Source: Paraburkholderia graminis C4D1M
Lineage (GTDB): Bacteria; Pseudomonadota; Gammaproteobacteria; Burkholderiales; Burkholderiaceae
NCBI RefSeq assembly: GCF_000172415.1
Contig: NZ_ABLD01000004.1
Location: 310,001-374,000 of the forward strand
Length of the DNA: 64,000 nucleotides
Direction of reading: 5' to 3'
Every line of letters starts with the position of its first letter. The stretch's first letter is position 1. The notes beneath the pieces are model-generated. The model was not told the DNA's origin. It saw only the letters and a list, made by a program, of their open reading frames with translations, and searched no databases. The position numbers and the translations under genes are program-made. Of the stretch, positions 1-10,127 are shown piece after piece.

Positions 1-269
1 GCGTTCGGCAAAAAATTTTGCGTATTTTACAGGCGTCCACGCGTGCGGCGAGATTTTTTGCCCGCGCGCGCGGCGCTATGCGCGTGTTGTGCATGTTGCG
101 CGAGCAGAAACGATCACGCCGCGCCGCGCAAGAACGGGCGAGGCAGGACATCTGTGGAGATACGGCTGCGGATGCGAGCAGGGAAGCAACAGAACGCGCA
201 ACGGAAACGCACAACAGAACCGCGCAAGGGATCCGGAACGGGCGGCAAACTGCTGCGCCGCTCGGCGGA
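1..269. other. Window edge, no supported gene
   Basis: The first 269 bases start AT-rich (a run of A and T near positions 10-30) and become very GC-rich. Several short frames are open, but they translate into arginine- and alanine-rich text without family resemblance and overlap each other on both strands. I see no gene here; it may be the end of an intergenic region that continues beyond the window. Confidence 0.4.
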
Positions 270-803
270 TCACGAGTCAACTGCGGGTGACGTGGACGGC
301 ACGTGGCGAACCAGCAGGCTTTCGACCTGTTCCGGCGCGCGCGTGACGCGCCGATGTTCGCCGGTCGGTCCGAAACCGAGCGCTTCGTAAAAGCGCATGG
401 CGGTGCGATTCGAGTCGGCGACCCATGCGTAAATTTCGGCGGCGCCTTCGTTGGCGAGCCAGCCGCTAGCGGTGTCGACCAGCAACTCTCCGCCACGCAG
501 ATGACGAACCGCCGGCGCCACCCACAACTCGCAAACGAATGCGCGGCGCTCGGGAGTCTCTTCGAAATGCGCCTCGATGAGTCCCGCCGGATGACCCTCG
601 GTATAGAGAATAAAAGTGCTGACGGTAAGAGAAACCGCGTGCTTCGCGGCGATGACGTCAAAGCTGGCGGCGTCCGCGGACAAGGCGTCCTCTAGCGTCG
701 CGCCGAAGGCATAAGGCGCCTCTCGCAGCGACGCAGTACGGAGTTCGCGAAAAACAGCGCCCTGATCAGCGGCGATACGGCGAACGGTCAATGACGGACT
801 CAT
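270..803 (-). CDS. GNAT-family N-acetyltransferase
   Basis: A 177-residue protein with the GNAT fold: an N-terminal beta-alpha part, then around residues 90-115 the acetyl-CoA binding motif (VRHLRGGELLVD) and near residues 130-145 the typical SNRTAMRFYEALGF segment. It should transfer an acetyl group from acetyl-CoA to an amine. The substrate cannot be read from the sequence. It lies downstream of map on the same strand with a gap of about 180 bp, so it may be transcribed alone. The family is certain, the specific role unknown. Confidence 0.85.
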   Translation of the reverse strand: MSPSLTVRRIAADQGAVFRELRTASLREAPYAFGATLEDALSADAASFDVIAAKHAVSLTVSTFILYTEGHPAGLIEAHFEETPERRAFVCELWVAPAVRHLRGGELLVDTASGWLANEGAAEIYAWVADSNRTAMRFYEALGFGPTGEHRRVTRAPEQVESLLVRHVPSTSPAVDS

Positions 804-987
804 GCAGACGAAAACCCCTTGAAGCCTTAAGGCGTAGCTTTAACCGAACCGGCGCGCGAGTCAAATCATTCTTTGCCGGGGGATCTTATCGCGTGAGCCG
901 GTTCTGGCAAAGCGCGCATCGAGTTCTCAGCATTTGCCGCGCCCGGTGTCTGTGAGCTCGACCCACTCGCGATGGAAGCGTTTCGGG

Positions 988-1773
988 CTAAGGCGCCTCG
1001 TAGCTGCCGGTGCCGTCCGGCCAGGGCGTGAGGAGTTCGTAGCCGTCGTCGGTGACGGCGATCATGTGTTCCCATTGCGCCGACAGCGAGCGGTCTTTCG
1101 TGACCACGGTCCAGCCGTCGCGCAAGACGGTGGTGCCGGCGCGGCCTGCGTTGATCATCGGCTCGATGGTGAAGACCATGCCGGGCTTCAGACGCACGCC
1201 CTGCCCCGGCTGACCGTAATGCAGAATCTGCGGGTCCTCGTGATAGACCTTGCCGATGCCGTGGCCGCAATAGTCGCGCACGATCGAAAAGCCGTCGCGC
1301 TGCGCGACCTTCTGAATCGCATGGCCGATGTCGCCGAGCGTCGCGCCCGGCTTCACTTCGCGGATGCCCGCGAGCATCGCTTCATACGTCGTGTCGATCA
1401 GTTGACGCGCGACCGTGCTTGGCTCGCCGACGCAATACATGCGGCTCGTGTCGCCGAAGTAGCCGTCCTTGATGATCGCGACGTCGATGTTGATGATGTC
1501 GCCGTCCTTGAGCACTTCGTTGCGGTTCGGAATGCCGTGGCAGACCGCCTGATTCACGGACGTGCACACCGTCTTCGGAAAACCCAGATAGCCGACGTTC
1601 GCCGGAATCGACTTTTGCGTATTGACGATGTAGTCGTTGCACAGTGCGTCCAGCTCGTCGGTGGAGACACCGGCCTTCACGTGCTCGCCGATCATGGCCA
1701 GCACGTCGGCCGCGAGGCGGCCTGAAATACGCAGCCTGGCGATGTCTTCGGGAGTCTTGTAGGTAATGGCCAT
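988..1773 (-). CDS. map: Type I methionine aminopeptidase
   Basis: Cytoplasmic metalloprotease that removes the initiator methionine from new proteins. The 261-residue product keeps all five metal ligands at the same numbers as the E. coli enzyme: D97, D108, H171, E204 and E235, in the contexts NIDVAI, GDTSRMY, CGHGIG, TIEPM and QWEHM. I chose the ATG at 1773, giving the standard N-terminus MAITYKTPED. A longer frame from a TTG at 1824 adds 17 residues the family does not have. In many proteobacteria map sits divergent from rpsB; here the upstream side holds only a small ORF and a tRNA, so this copy is in another context. Confidence 0.95.
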   Translation of the reverse strand: MAITYKTPEDIARLRISGRLAADVLAMIGEHVKAGVSTDELDALCNDYIVNTQKSIPANVGYLGFPKTVCTSVNQAVCHGIPNRNEVLKDGDIINIDVAIIKDGYFGDTSRMYCVGEPSTVARQLIDTTYEAMLAGIREVKPGATLGDIGHAIQKVAQRDGFSIVRDYCGHGIGKVYHEDPQILHYGQPGQGVRLKPGMVFTIEPMINAGRAGTTVLRDGWTVVTKDRSLSAQWEHMIAVTDDGYELLTPWPDGTGSYEAP

Positions 1774-2071
1774 GAATTCGGTCGATGGGTTCGAAGGTAG
1801 GTCGATATTCAATCGAACGGCCAATTGTACAGAGGATCGCGGAGGGGTCGGGGGAATGGGGGGTGCGGGCGTTTGTATCGCGAGCGTGGGGGATTAAACG
1901 GGCAACGCCTGGTGAGCACTCGAAGAGTGCCGAGAAACTCTTCGCTCGCTTGTTGCGTAGCGCGCGGACGTGATCGCCGCGCTATCGTTCGACGTACTCA
2001 GAGGAAGGATGGGACAGGCTCCACACTGTGCTTAGATACGAAGCGAAGATTTCGTAGTCGACATGGAGCAC

Positions 2072-2251
2072 TCACCAATCCTTTAGCGCTATCAAGACCT
2101 CACGGTGCTCGGAGATTACCAGGCGTGCGGAACGCAGTACGTCCGACTTCTCTCTTTCTGTGGCCACGCTCACCGAAGCCTTCGGACGCACCATCACTCG
2201 CGGCGCCAACTGAACGCCATACAGCTCTGTAATACGTTTTTTCTCGGCCAT
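2072..2251 (-). CDS. Small hypothetical protein next to tRNA-Ser
   Basis: A possible 59-residue product starting MAEKKRITEL and ending EVLIALKDW. Its composition is balanced (K, E, V, A, L), unlike the arginine-rich noise of shadow frames, and it suggests a short strand region followed by an amphipathic helix. I do not recognise the family. No clear Shine-Dalgarno precedes the ATG, and in-frame starts lie upstream at up to 2281. It lies just downstream of tRNA-Ser and its terminator. The roughly 300 bases between it and map hold nothing else I can support. It may be a real small gene or a remnant of an element that used the tRNA 3' end. Confidence 0.4.
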   Translation of the reverse strand: MAEKKRITELYGVQLAPRVMVRPKASVSVATEREKSDVLRSARLVISEHREVLIALKDW

Positions 2252-2297
2252 GAGATGCAACTCAATCAAGAGACTTAGCACTTGGGCAATACAAACG

Positions 2298-2325
2298 AAA
2301 ACAGGCCCCGAAGGGCCTGTTTTCT
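2298..2325 (-). terminator. Terminator of tRNA-Ser
   Basis: An 8-bp perfect stem, ACAGGCCC with GGGCCTGT (2301-2308 and 2313-2320), has a four-base loop. Read on the minus strand it is followed by TTTCGTTTG. It lies 10 bases after the tRNA CCA end. Confidence 0.75.
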
Positions 2326-2330
2326 AAATC

Positions 2331-2420
2331 TGGCGGAAAGGGTGAGATTCGAACTCACGGTACCCCTAAAGGTACACCGGATTTCGAGTCCGGCGCATTC
2401 GACCACTCTGCCACCTTTCC
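2331..2420 (-). tRNA. tRNA-Ser (anticodon CGA)
   Basis: A 90-nt tRNA with the 3' CCA encoded. The acceptor stem pairs GGAAAGG with CCTTTCC, the T loop carries GTTCGAATC, and a long variable arm (GTACCTTTAGGGGTAC) marks a class II tRNA. The anticodon loop reads ACTCGAAAT, giving CGA, which decodes UCG serine codons, frequent in this GC-rich genome. serS lies just upstream on the same strand. Confidence 0.95.
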
Positions 2421-2581
2421 GGGTTTTCCAACTAGCCGCTGCCGTATGAAGCTGGCGCGGTTTTGTCAGATCCAAGCGGGTCGCTGCTTGGGAGAGAAAG
2501 ATTATAGAACAGTGAATCTGGATTTCCAAGTCCCTCGCCGAAAAAATTTCAGAGGGACGTACGTGAATCGTACAACACGAC

Positions 2582-5259
<2,678 letters not shown>

Positions 5260-5501
5260 GACGTTTTGGGGATAATCTCGGCTTTTCCGGACGCGGTTCG
5301 CGCGACGGTATCTGCGATGGTCGGAAGGCGGCGTGCTGCCGGACAAGCGCAAAGCCTGCACGAGAAACGCGCGGGCAACGTCCTGCATTATGACAGTGAC
5401 GGCGCGTCGGCGAGCGCGGCGTGTCGTCTACCGAATGCGAACACGAGCGCGAACGCGCAGGCAAACCAAAGCAACAGACACACACTCACGGACAACACCC
5501 G

Positions 5502-6818
5502 ATGGCACAAGACCCGCTCACCGGCGACGCCGGTTCCACCTACGCACCGCTTACGCCGGTGCCCGACGCGCGCCGCGCATTCCGCACCGGCGACGCCTTC
5601 GCGCTCTGGTTCTCACTCGGCATCGGCCTGCTGGTCGCGCAAGCCGGCGCGCTGCTTGTGCCGGGCTTGTCGCTGCCGCACGCGCTGCTCGCCATCGTGA
5701 TCGGCAGCGCGATCGGCGTGGTGCTCCTCGCGCTCGCGGGCGTGATCGGCACCGACACGGGGCTCGCCGCGATGTCGTCGCTGCGTCCGACGCTCGGTGT
5801 GCGCGGCGCGTCGGTGCCCGCAGTGCTGAACGCGGTGCAACTGGTCGGCTGGGGCGCGTTCGAAGTGATCGTGATGCGCGATTCCGCCGACGCCCTCGCG
5901 AAGCAGGCGTTCGGTTTCTCGATGCCGCTCGTCTGGACCGTCGTGTTCGGCTTGCTCGCGACGCTGCTTGCGATCAGCGGGCCGCTGTCGTTCGTGCGGC
6001 GCTTTTTGCGCACGTGGGGCATCTGGCTGCTGCTCGCGGGCGCGGCGTGGCTCACATGGAATCTGCTCGCTCAGCACGACTTGAGCGCGATGATGCGCCG
6101 CCCCGGCACGGGCGAAATGCCGTTCGGCGGCGCCATCGATCTGGTGGTCGCGATGCCGCTCTCATGGCTGCCGCTGATCGCCGATTACACGCGCTTTGGC
6201 CGCCGCGCCGGCGACACGTTTCGCGGCACGCTGCTCGGCTACGGCATCGCGAACATATGGTTCTATGCGCTGGGCGCGATCTACGGTCTCGCCGCGGGCG
6301 GCGGCGACGCGCTGCTCACAAGCGCACTCGCGCAAGCCGGCGGCGGCCTTGCGCTGTTGCTGATCCTGATCGACGAAGTGGACAACGCATTCGCCGACAT
6401 TCATTCGGCCGCCGTGTCGACCGGCACGTTCTGGGCGCGCGGCAGCGTGCCGATGCTCTCGGCCGCGTTCGGCGCGCTTTGCACGTTGATCGCGCTGCTC
6501 GTGCCGATGGCGAAATACCAGAACTTCCTGTTGCTGATCGGCTCGGTGTTCGCGCCGCTCTTCGGCGTGGTGCTGGTCGATCACTTCATCGTGCGCAAGC
6601 GCCGCATCGAAGCCGCCGTGCTCGCCGACGTGCGCGGCCGCTACGGGTTTTCGGGCGGCTGGCATCTGAGCGCGTTCATCGCGTGGGCGATCGGCATTGC
6701 CTCCTATCAGGCGATCAACCAGTGGCTGCCGAACCTCGGCGCGACGTTGCCGTCGCTGGCGATCGGCGCGGTGTGTTATCTCGCGTTCGTGTCGACGCGC
6801 AAGACTGCTTACGCGTAA
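5502..6818 (+). CDS. NCS1-family permease (CytX-like)
   Basis: 438-residue inner-membrane transporter with about 12 hydrophobic segments. It belongs to the nucleobase:cation symporter 1 family (cytosine, allantoin, hydroxymethylpyrimidine) and most resembles the CytX branch, usually described as a hydroxymethylpyrimidine transporter. The start at 5502 (MAQDPLTGD) follows a weak ribosome binding site. I found no thiamine riboswitch in the 240 bases upstream, which argues against a thiamine role. The gene converges with a ureohydrolase gene whose divergent LysR regulator resembles the gbu system of Pseudomonas, so a guanidino compound is an alternative substrate. Fold certain, substrate open. 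Confidence 0.8.
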   Translation: MAQDPLTGDAGSTYAPLTPVPDARRAFRTGDAFALWFSLGIGLLVAQAGALLVPGLSLPHALLAIVIGSAIGVVLLALAGVIGTDTGLAAMSSLRPTLGVRGASVPAVLNAVQLVGWGAFEVIVMRDSADALAKQAFGFSMPLVWTVVFGLLATLLAISGPLSFVRRFLRTWGIWLLLAGAAWLTWNLLAQHDLSAMMRRPGTGEMPFGGAIDLVVAMPLSWLPLIADYTRFGRRAGDTFRGTLLGYGIANIWFYALGAIYGLAAGGGDALLTSALAQAGGGLALLLILIDEVDNAFADIHSAAVSTGTFWARGSVPMLSAAFGALCTLIALLVPMAKYQNFLLLIGSVFAPLFGVVLVDHFIVRKRRIEAAVLADVRGRYGFSGGWHLSAFIAWAIGIASYQAINQWLPNLGATLPSLAIGAVCYLAFVSTRKTAYA

Positions 6819-6841
6819 GCGCTCGCTGCACTTCTAAATGC

Positions 6842-6871
6842 AGAAAAGGCCCGCAAATGCAGGCCTTTTCG
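6842..6871. terminator. Bidirectional terminator
   Basis: AAAAGGCC at 6844-6851 pairs with GGCCTTTT at 6862-6869, giving A/T flanks usable in both directions. It sits between the convergent permease and ureohydrolase genes. Confidence 0.8.
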
Positions 6872-6911
6872 TTGCTGACGGCGTGTCGCAAGAGCTACGT
6901 GGCGAACGGAT

Positions 6912-7904
6912 TCACCGAGCCGCGGCAGTCCGGTATTCGACGCCCGGCAGCACGCACAGCAACTCGAACGCGAGGTTCGCCCCGAGCAGCGCCGTGGTGC
7001 CGAACGGATCATACGGCGGCGCCACCTCCACAAGATCGCAACCGACGATATTCAGGCCGTGTGCGCCGCGAATGATTTCGAGCGCCTGCGGCACCGTCAG
7101 CCCCGCGATTTCAGGCGTGCCGGTGCCGGGTGCAAAGGCCGGATCGATCCCGTCGATGTCGAACGTGATGTACACCGGACCGTCGCCCATGCGTTCGCGC
7201 ACGCGCGCCATCAGCGGCGCAAGCGACTGGTTCCAGCACGCTTCGGCCTGCACGACCTCGAAGCCCTGATCGCGGCACCAGTCGAAATCTTCCGCCGCGT
7301 AACCGGTGCCGCGCAGACCGATCTGCACGACGCGCTCGCAATCGAGCAGGCCCTCTTCCACCGCGCGGCGAAACGGCGTGCCGTGCGCGATTTTCTCGCC
7401 CATCATCGTGTCGTTGACGTCGGCGTGAGCATCGACGTGAATCAGCCCGACCTTGCCGTGCTTGCGATGGATCGCGCGCAGGATCGGCAACGCGATCGTG
7501 TGATCGCCGCCGAGCGTGATCGGCTTGCAATCGTGCTGAAGGACCTCGTCGTAAGCGGTTTCGATCCGCGCGATCGAGTCGTGCAGGTTGTACGGATTGA
7601 TCGCGACGTCGCCGAGATCGGCGACTCGCAGCGAGTCGAACGGCGCGGCGCGCGTTGCCATGTTGTACGGGCGCAGCAGCACGGATTCGCTGCGGATCTG
7701 GCGCGGCCCGAAACGCGCGCCCGTTCGGTTGGACGTGCCGAGATCGAACGGCACGCCGACGAAGCAGGCGTCGAATCCCGCCGCCGAGCCGACGTTCGGC
7801 AGGCGCATCATCGTCGCGATTCCGCCGCAGCGCGGCATCGCGTTACCGGACAGCGGCTGCGGCCGCTCGCCGGCTTCGGGAGAAATGAAGGAGGAAGTAT
7901 TCAT
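6912..7904 (-). CDS. speB: Ureohydrolase: guanidinobutyrase or agmatinase
   Basis: 330-residue arginase/agmatinase-family enzyme that hydrolyses a guanidino group to urea plus an amine, using two Mn ions. Ligand motifs are visible: GGDHTIALP, DAHADVND and SFDIDGIDP-type (here TFDIDGIDP). The N-terminal LSGNAMPRCGGIATMMRLPNV segment and the CDLVEVAPPYD region closely recall GbuA, the guanidinobutyrase of Pseudomonas aeruginosa, more than E. coli agmatinase. The start is the ATG at 7904 (MNTSSFISPE). A LysR regulator is divergent and a permease converges. A decarboxylase that could make agmatine lies at 28-30 kb. Family certain; 4-guanidinobutyrate versus agmatine undecided. Confidence 0.9.
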   Translation of the reverse strand: MNTSSFISPEAGERPQPLSGNAMPRCGGIATMMRLPNVGSAAGFDACFVGVPFDLGTSNRTGARFGPRQIRSESVLLRPYNMATRAAPFDSLRVADLGDVAINPYNLHDSIARIETAYDEVLQHDCKPITLGGDHTIALPILRAIHRKHGKVGLIHVDAHADVNDTMMGEKIAHGTPFRRAVEEGLLDCERVVQIGLRGTGYAAEDFDWCRDQGFEVVQAEACWNQSLAPLMARVRERMGDGPVYITFDIDGIDPAFAPGTGTPEIAGLTVPQALEIIRGAHGLNIVGCDLVEVAPPYDPFGTTALLGANLAFELLCVLPGVEYRTAAAR

Positions 7905-8012
7905 CGTGGCTCGGCAATGAAAAGTCCCGGCGGGCGGGAATCGGCGAAACCGGCGCGGAGCAGGCATCTGGCAAGCAGCCAGAAGCTATTCATGCCGGGC
8001 GAACTTACATTC

Positions 8013-8048
8013 TTGAGCAGTTCGGGTGAACGTCCAATAGCTGCTCAA
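8013..8048. promoter_or_regulatory. Inverted repeat in the ureohydrolase/LysR intergenic region
   Basis: TTGAGCAG at 8013-8020 and CTGCTCAA at 8041-8048 form a perfect 8-bp inverted repeat with a 20-base spacer. It lies 38 bases before the LysR gene and about 110 bases before the ureohydrolase gene, where a LysR-type regulator would be expected to bind. Function inferred from position only. Confidence 0.4.
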
Positions 8049-8086
8049 AAACCTTCGCATTGATCCCGAGCGATGTATCCTGACGC

Positions 8087-8998
8087 ATGTTCTCCCAACT
8101 CACCGACCTCGACCTGCGGCTCATCCGCGTCTTTCTCGCGATCGTCGATGCGGGCGGCGTCTCGCCGGCGCAAGCCACGCTCAACGTCGGTCAGTCGACC
8201 ATCAGCACGCAACTGGCCACGCTCGAAACGCGCCTCGGCTACCGGCTATGCGAACGCGGCCGCAGCGGCTTTCGCCTGAGCGCGCGCGGCGCGCAATTCG
8301 TCGATGCCGCTCGCGCGCTGCTCGATGCCGTCGACAGCTTCGGCATGCAGGCGCGCAACGTCGGCCGCAAGCTGGTCGGCACGCTCGACATCGGCATGAT
8401 CGGGCACACGCCGGTATCGGCCAGCGCGCGCATCAGCGAGGCGATTGGCCGCTTTCGTTCGCGCGATCAATCGGTGCGGTTTTCGATTCTCGTGCGCTCG
8501 CCTGGCGAGCTCGAAGAGTTGCTGCTCAATGGGCGGATTCAGATCGGCATCGGCTATTTCTGGCATCGCGTGCCGTCGCTCGAATACACCGAAGTCTTCG
8601 CCGAAGACCAGTTCGCCTACTGCGCGAAAGAGCATCCGCTCTTTGCTCGCGCCGGTGAAGTCACGCCCGCGCAGGCCGCCGCGCATGAATGGGCGTGGCG
8701 CAGCTATCCGTTGCCGGAGGCTGAAAGCTCGACGGCCGGGCGCAACGTCACCGCCGTCGCCGACAACATGGAAGCGGTCGCGATGCTCGTGCTTTCGGGG
8801 CATCACCTCGGCTATTTACCGGGACATTTCGCGGCGCCGTTCGTCGAGCAAGGACTGCTCGCCGCGCTGAATCCGGCCGTCATGCGCTACCGCGTCGCGT
8901 TTCATATGGTCACGCGCGCACGGCAGCATCGAACGGATATTGTCGAAGCGTTTCTCGAGGACATGAAGGCCGCGCATGCAATCGAAGCCGAAAAATAG
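8087..8998 (+). CDS. LysR-family transcriptional regulator
   Basis: 303-residue regulator. Residues 1-60 carry the winged helix-turn-helix (LRLIRVFLAIVDAGGVSPAQATLN and the recognition helix around GQSTISTQLATLE); residues 90-300 form the periplasmic-binding-like effector domain. It is divergent from the ureohydrolase gene with 182 bp between start codons, the classic arrangement for a LysR regulator controlling its neighbour. By analogy with GbuR it may respond to a guanidino acid such as 4-guanidinobutyrate. The effector is inferred, the family clear. Confidence 0.88.
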   Translation: MFSQLTDLDLRLIRVFLAIVDAGGVSPAQATLNVGQSTISTQLATLETRLGYRLCERGRSGFRLSARGAQFVDAARALLDAVDSFGMQARNVGRKLVGTLDIGMIGHTPVSASARISEAIGRFRSRDQSVRFSILVRSPGELEELLLNGRIQIGIGYFWHRVPSLEYTEVFAEDQFAYCAKEHPLFARAGEVTPAQAAAHEWAWRSYPLPEAESSTAGRNVTAVADNMEAVAMLVLSGHHLGYLPGHFAAPFVEQGLLAALNPAVMRYRVAFHMVTRARQHRTDIVEAFLEDMKAAHAIEAEK

Positions 8999-9020
8999 CG
9001 CGGCCCGTTTTGCATCGGCG

Positions 9021-9055
9021 ATAAAAAAAGCCACGCATTCAGCGCGGCTTTCTTC
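9021..9055. terminator. Bidirectional terminator between LysR and lolA
   Basis: AAAGCC (with A-tract before it) and GGCTTT flank an ACGC/GCGC inner stem around 9026-9051. It lies between two convergent genes and has T-rich tails on both sides. Confidence 0.65.
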
Positions 9056-9094
9056 GTCAACATTGAACGTGCAGCTTGAACGTGCAGCGGCAAT

Positions 9095-9853
9095 TTAGCC
9101 GTTGATCACGTCCGCGCCCTTCGGCACGGTGAACTTGAACGCGTCAGCAGGCAGCGGCGGATTCTTCTGGATGTTCGAGAACGTCAGCAAGGTCACGTTG
9201 CCGAACACATCGTGCAATTCCATAGCTTGCAGATTGCCGTCCTTGAAGCCGATGCCCACGCGCTGGAATTGCGTGTCCTTTGCTTTCGGCGTGAGTTCGA
9301 GCCAGTCGATGCCGGCCTTCACGCCCGCATCGCGCAGCGTGAAGTTCTTGTCGAGATCGTTGCTGCCGAACAGGATCGCCGCCGGGCTCGCGCCGAGCGC
9401 GCCGCCCAGGCTCCGCACTGTCACCTGGTTCAGGTCTTTGTCGTAGACGTAAAGCTTGTCGCCGTCCGCTTGCAGCAGTTGCGCGTAGGGCTTTTCGTAT
9501 TGCCAGATGAACTTGCCCGGACGCGCGAACGTGAATGTTCCACTCGACGTGCTGTTCTTGCTGCCGCCCGTGGTGGAGAGCACGCCGCTAGCACCACTCC
9601 CGCCACTCCCGCCGCTCGCCCCTTGCGCCTTGCCCGGCGCGCGCACTTCCTGCTGGACGAAGGTGCCGCGCGCCGAGTGAACCTGCGAGACGAACGCCTT
9701 CAACTGTTCGGTGCCGCTCGCGAACGCCTGCGAAGCGACCAGCACGGATGCGCCGATCGCCACCGTGCCCGCAGTGCGCGCAAGCGCGCGAGCCAAATGC
9801 GCAAAGCGGCCGACGCGGCCGGATTGTGCATGCTGCTGTGCGAATAGCTGCAT
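9095..9853 (-). CDS. lolA: Outer-membrane lipoprotein carrier LolA
   Basis: 252-residue periplasmic chaperone that carries lipoproteins from LolCDE to LolB. A signal peptide with a hydrophobic core ([17 protein letters not shown]) ends near residue 45, after an unusually long basic N-region. The mature part shows family landmarks: [25 protein letters not shown] and the [10 protein letters not shown] end. Between residues 70 and 100 lies a Gly/Ser/Ala-rich insertion ([10 protein letters not shown] and more) that most LolA proteins lack. A GGGAG ribosome binding site precedes the ATG. ftsK is upstream on the same strand, as in many proteobacteria. Confidence 0.93.
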   Translation of the reverse strand: MQLFAQQHAQSGRVGRFAHLARALARTAGTVAIGASVLVASQAFASGTEQLKAFVSQVHSARGTFVQQEVRAPGKAQGASGGSGGSGASGVLSTTGGSKNSTSSGTFTFARPGKFIWQYEKPYAQLLQADGDKLYVYDKDLNQVTVRSLGGALGASPAAILFGSNDLDKNFTLRDAGVKAGIDWLELTPKAKDTQFQRVGIGFKDGNLQAMELHDVFGNVTLLTFSNIQKNPPLPADAFKFTVPKGADVING

Positions 9854-10008
9854 ATGTTTTTCTCCCTTGATCTGAATTCGTTGAGCGGCCGCGGTGTTGG
9901 CGGCGCATCGTCATGAGCGGTGTTGCCGCGCAAGACTGCGGTTTTGCGCGAAGCTTAGGCAGGCAGCCTTAAGCGAGTCTTAGGAGCGAACCTTTGGAAA
10001 CGAACGTT

Positions 10009-10041
10009 ACAAGCGGTGAACAAGCGGTGAACAAGCGGCGA
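10009..10041. repeat. Three 11-bp tandem repeats upstream of lolA
   Basis: ACAAGCGGTGA, ACAAGCGGTGA and ACAAGCGGCGA follow head to tail between the ftsK stop and the lolA start. They could be iterated protein binding sites for lolA expression or a neutral expansion. The surrounding 9854-10127 spacer holds no gene. Confidence 0.6.
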
Positions 10042-10127
10042 AGAAAGCGAAAAAGACAGAGCGGTAAAGGCAGCCGACAAAAACCCAACGCCTCACCGCA
10101 GCACGCCTTAATCAGCTTCACTTGGCC

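Noticed and set aside
824-833. GCCTTAAGGC palindrome upstream of the GNAT gene
   Set aside because: Ten bases is too short to exceed chance in this window, and there is no supporting context.
2331-2420. tRNA-Ser as the attachment site of an integrated island
   Set aside because: I found no integrase and no duplicated tRNA 3' end within the window; only a single small ORF lies downstream.
5260-5501. TPP riboswitch upstream of the CytX-like permease
   Set aside because: No CUGAGA or other THI-box element is present in this region on the plus strand.
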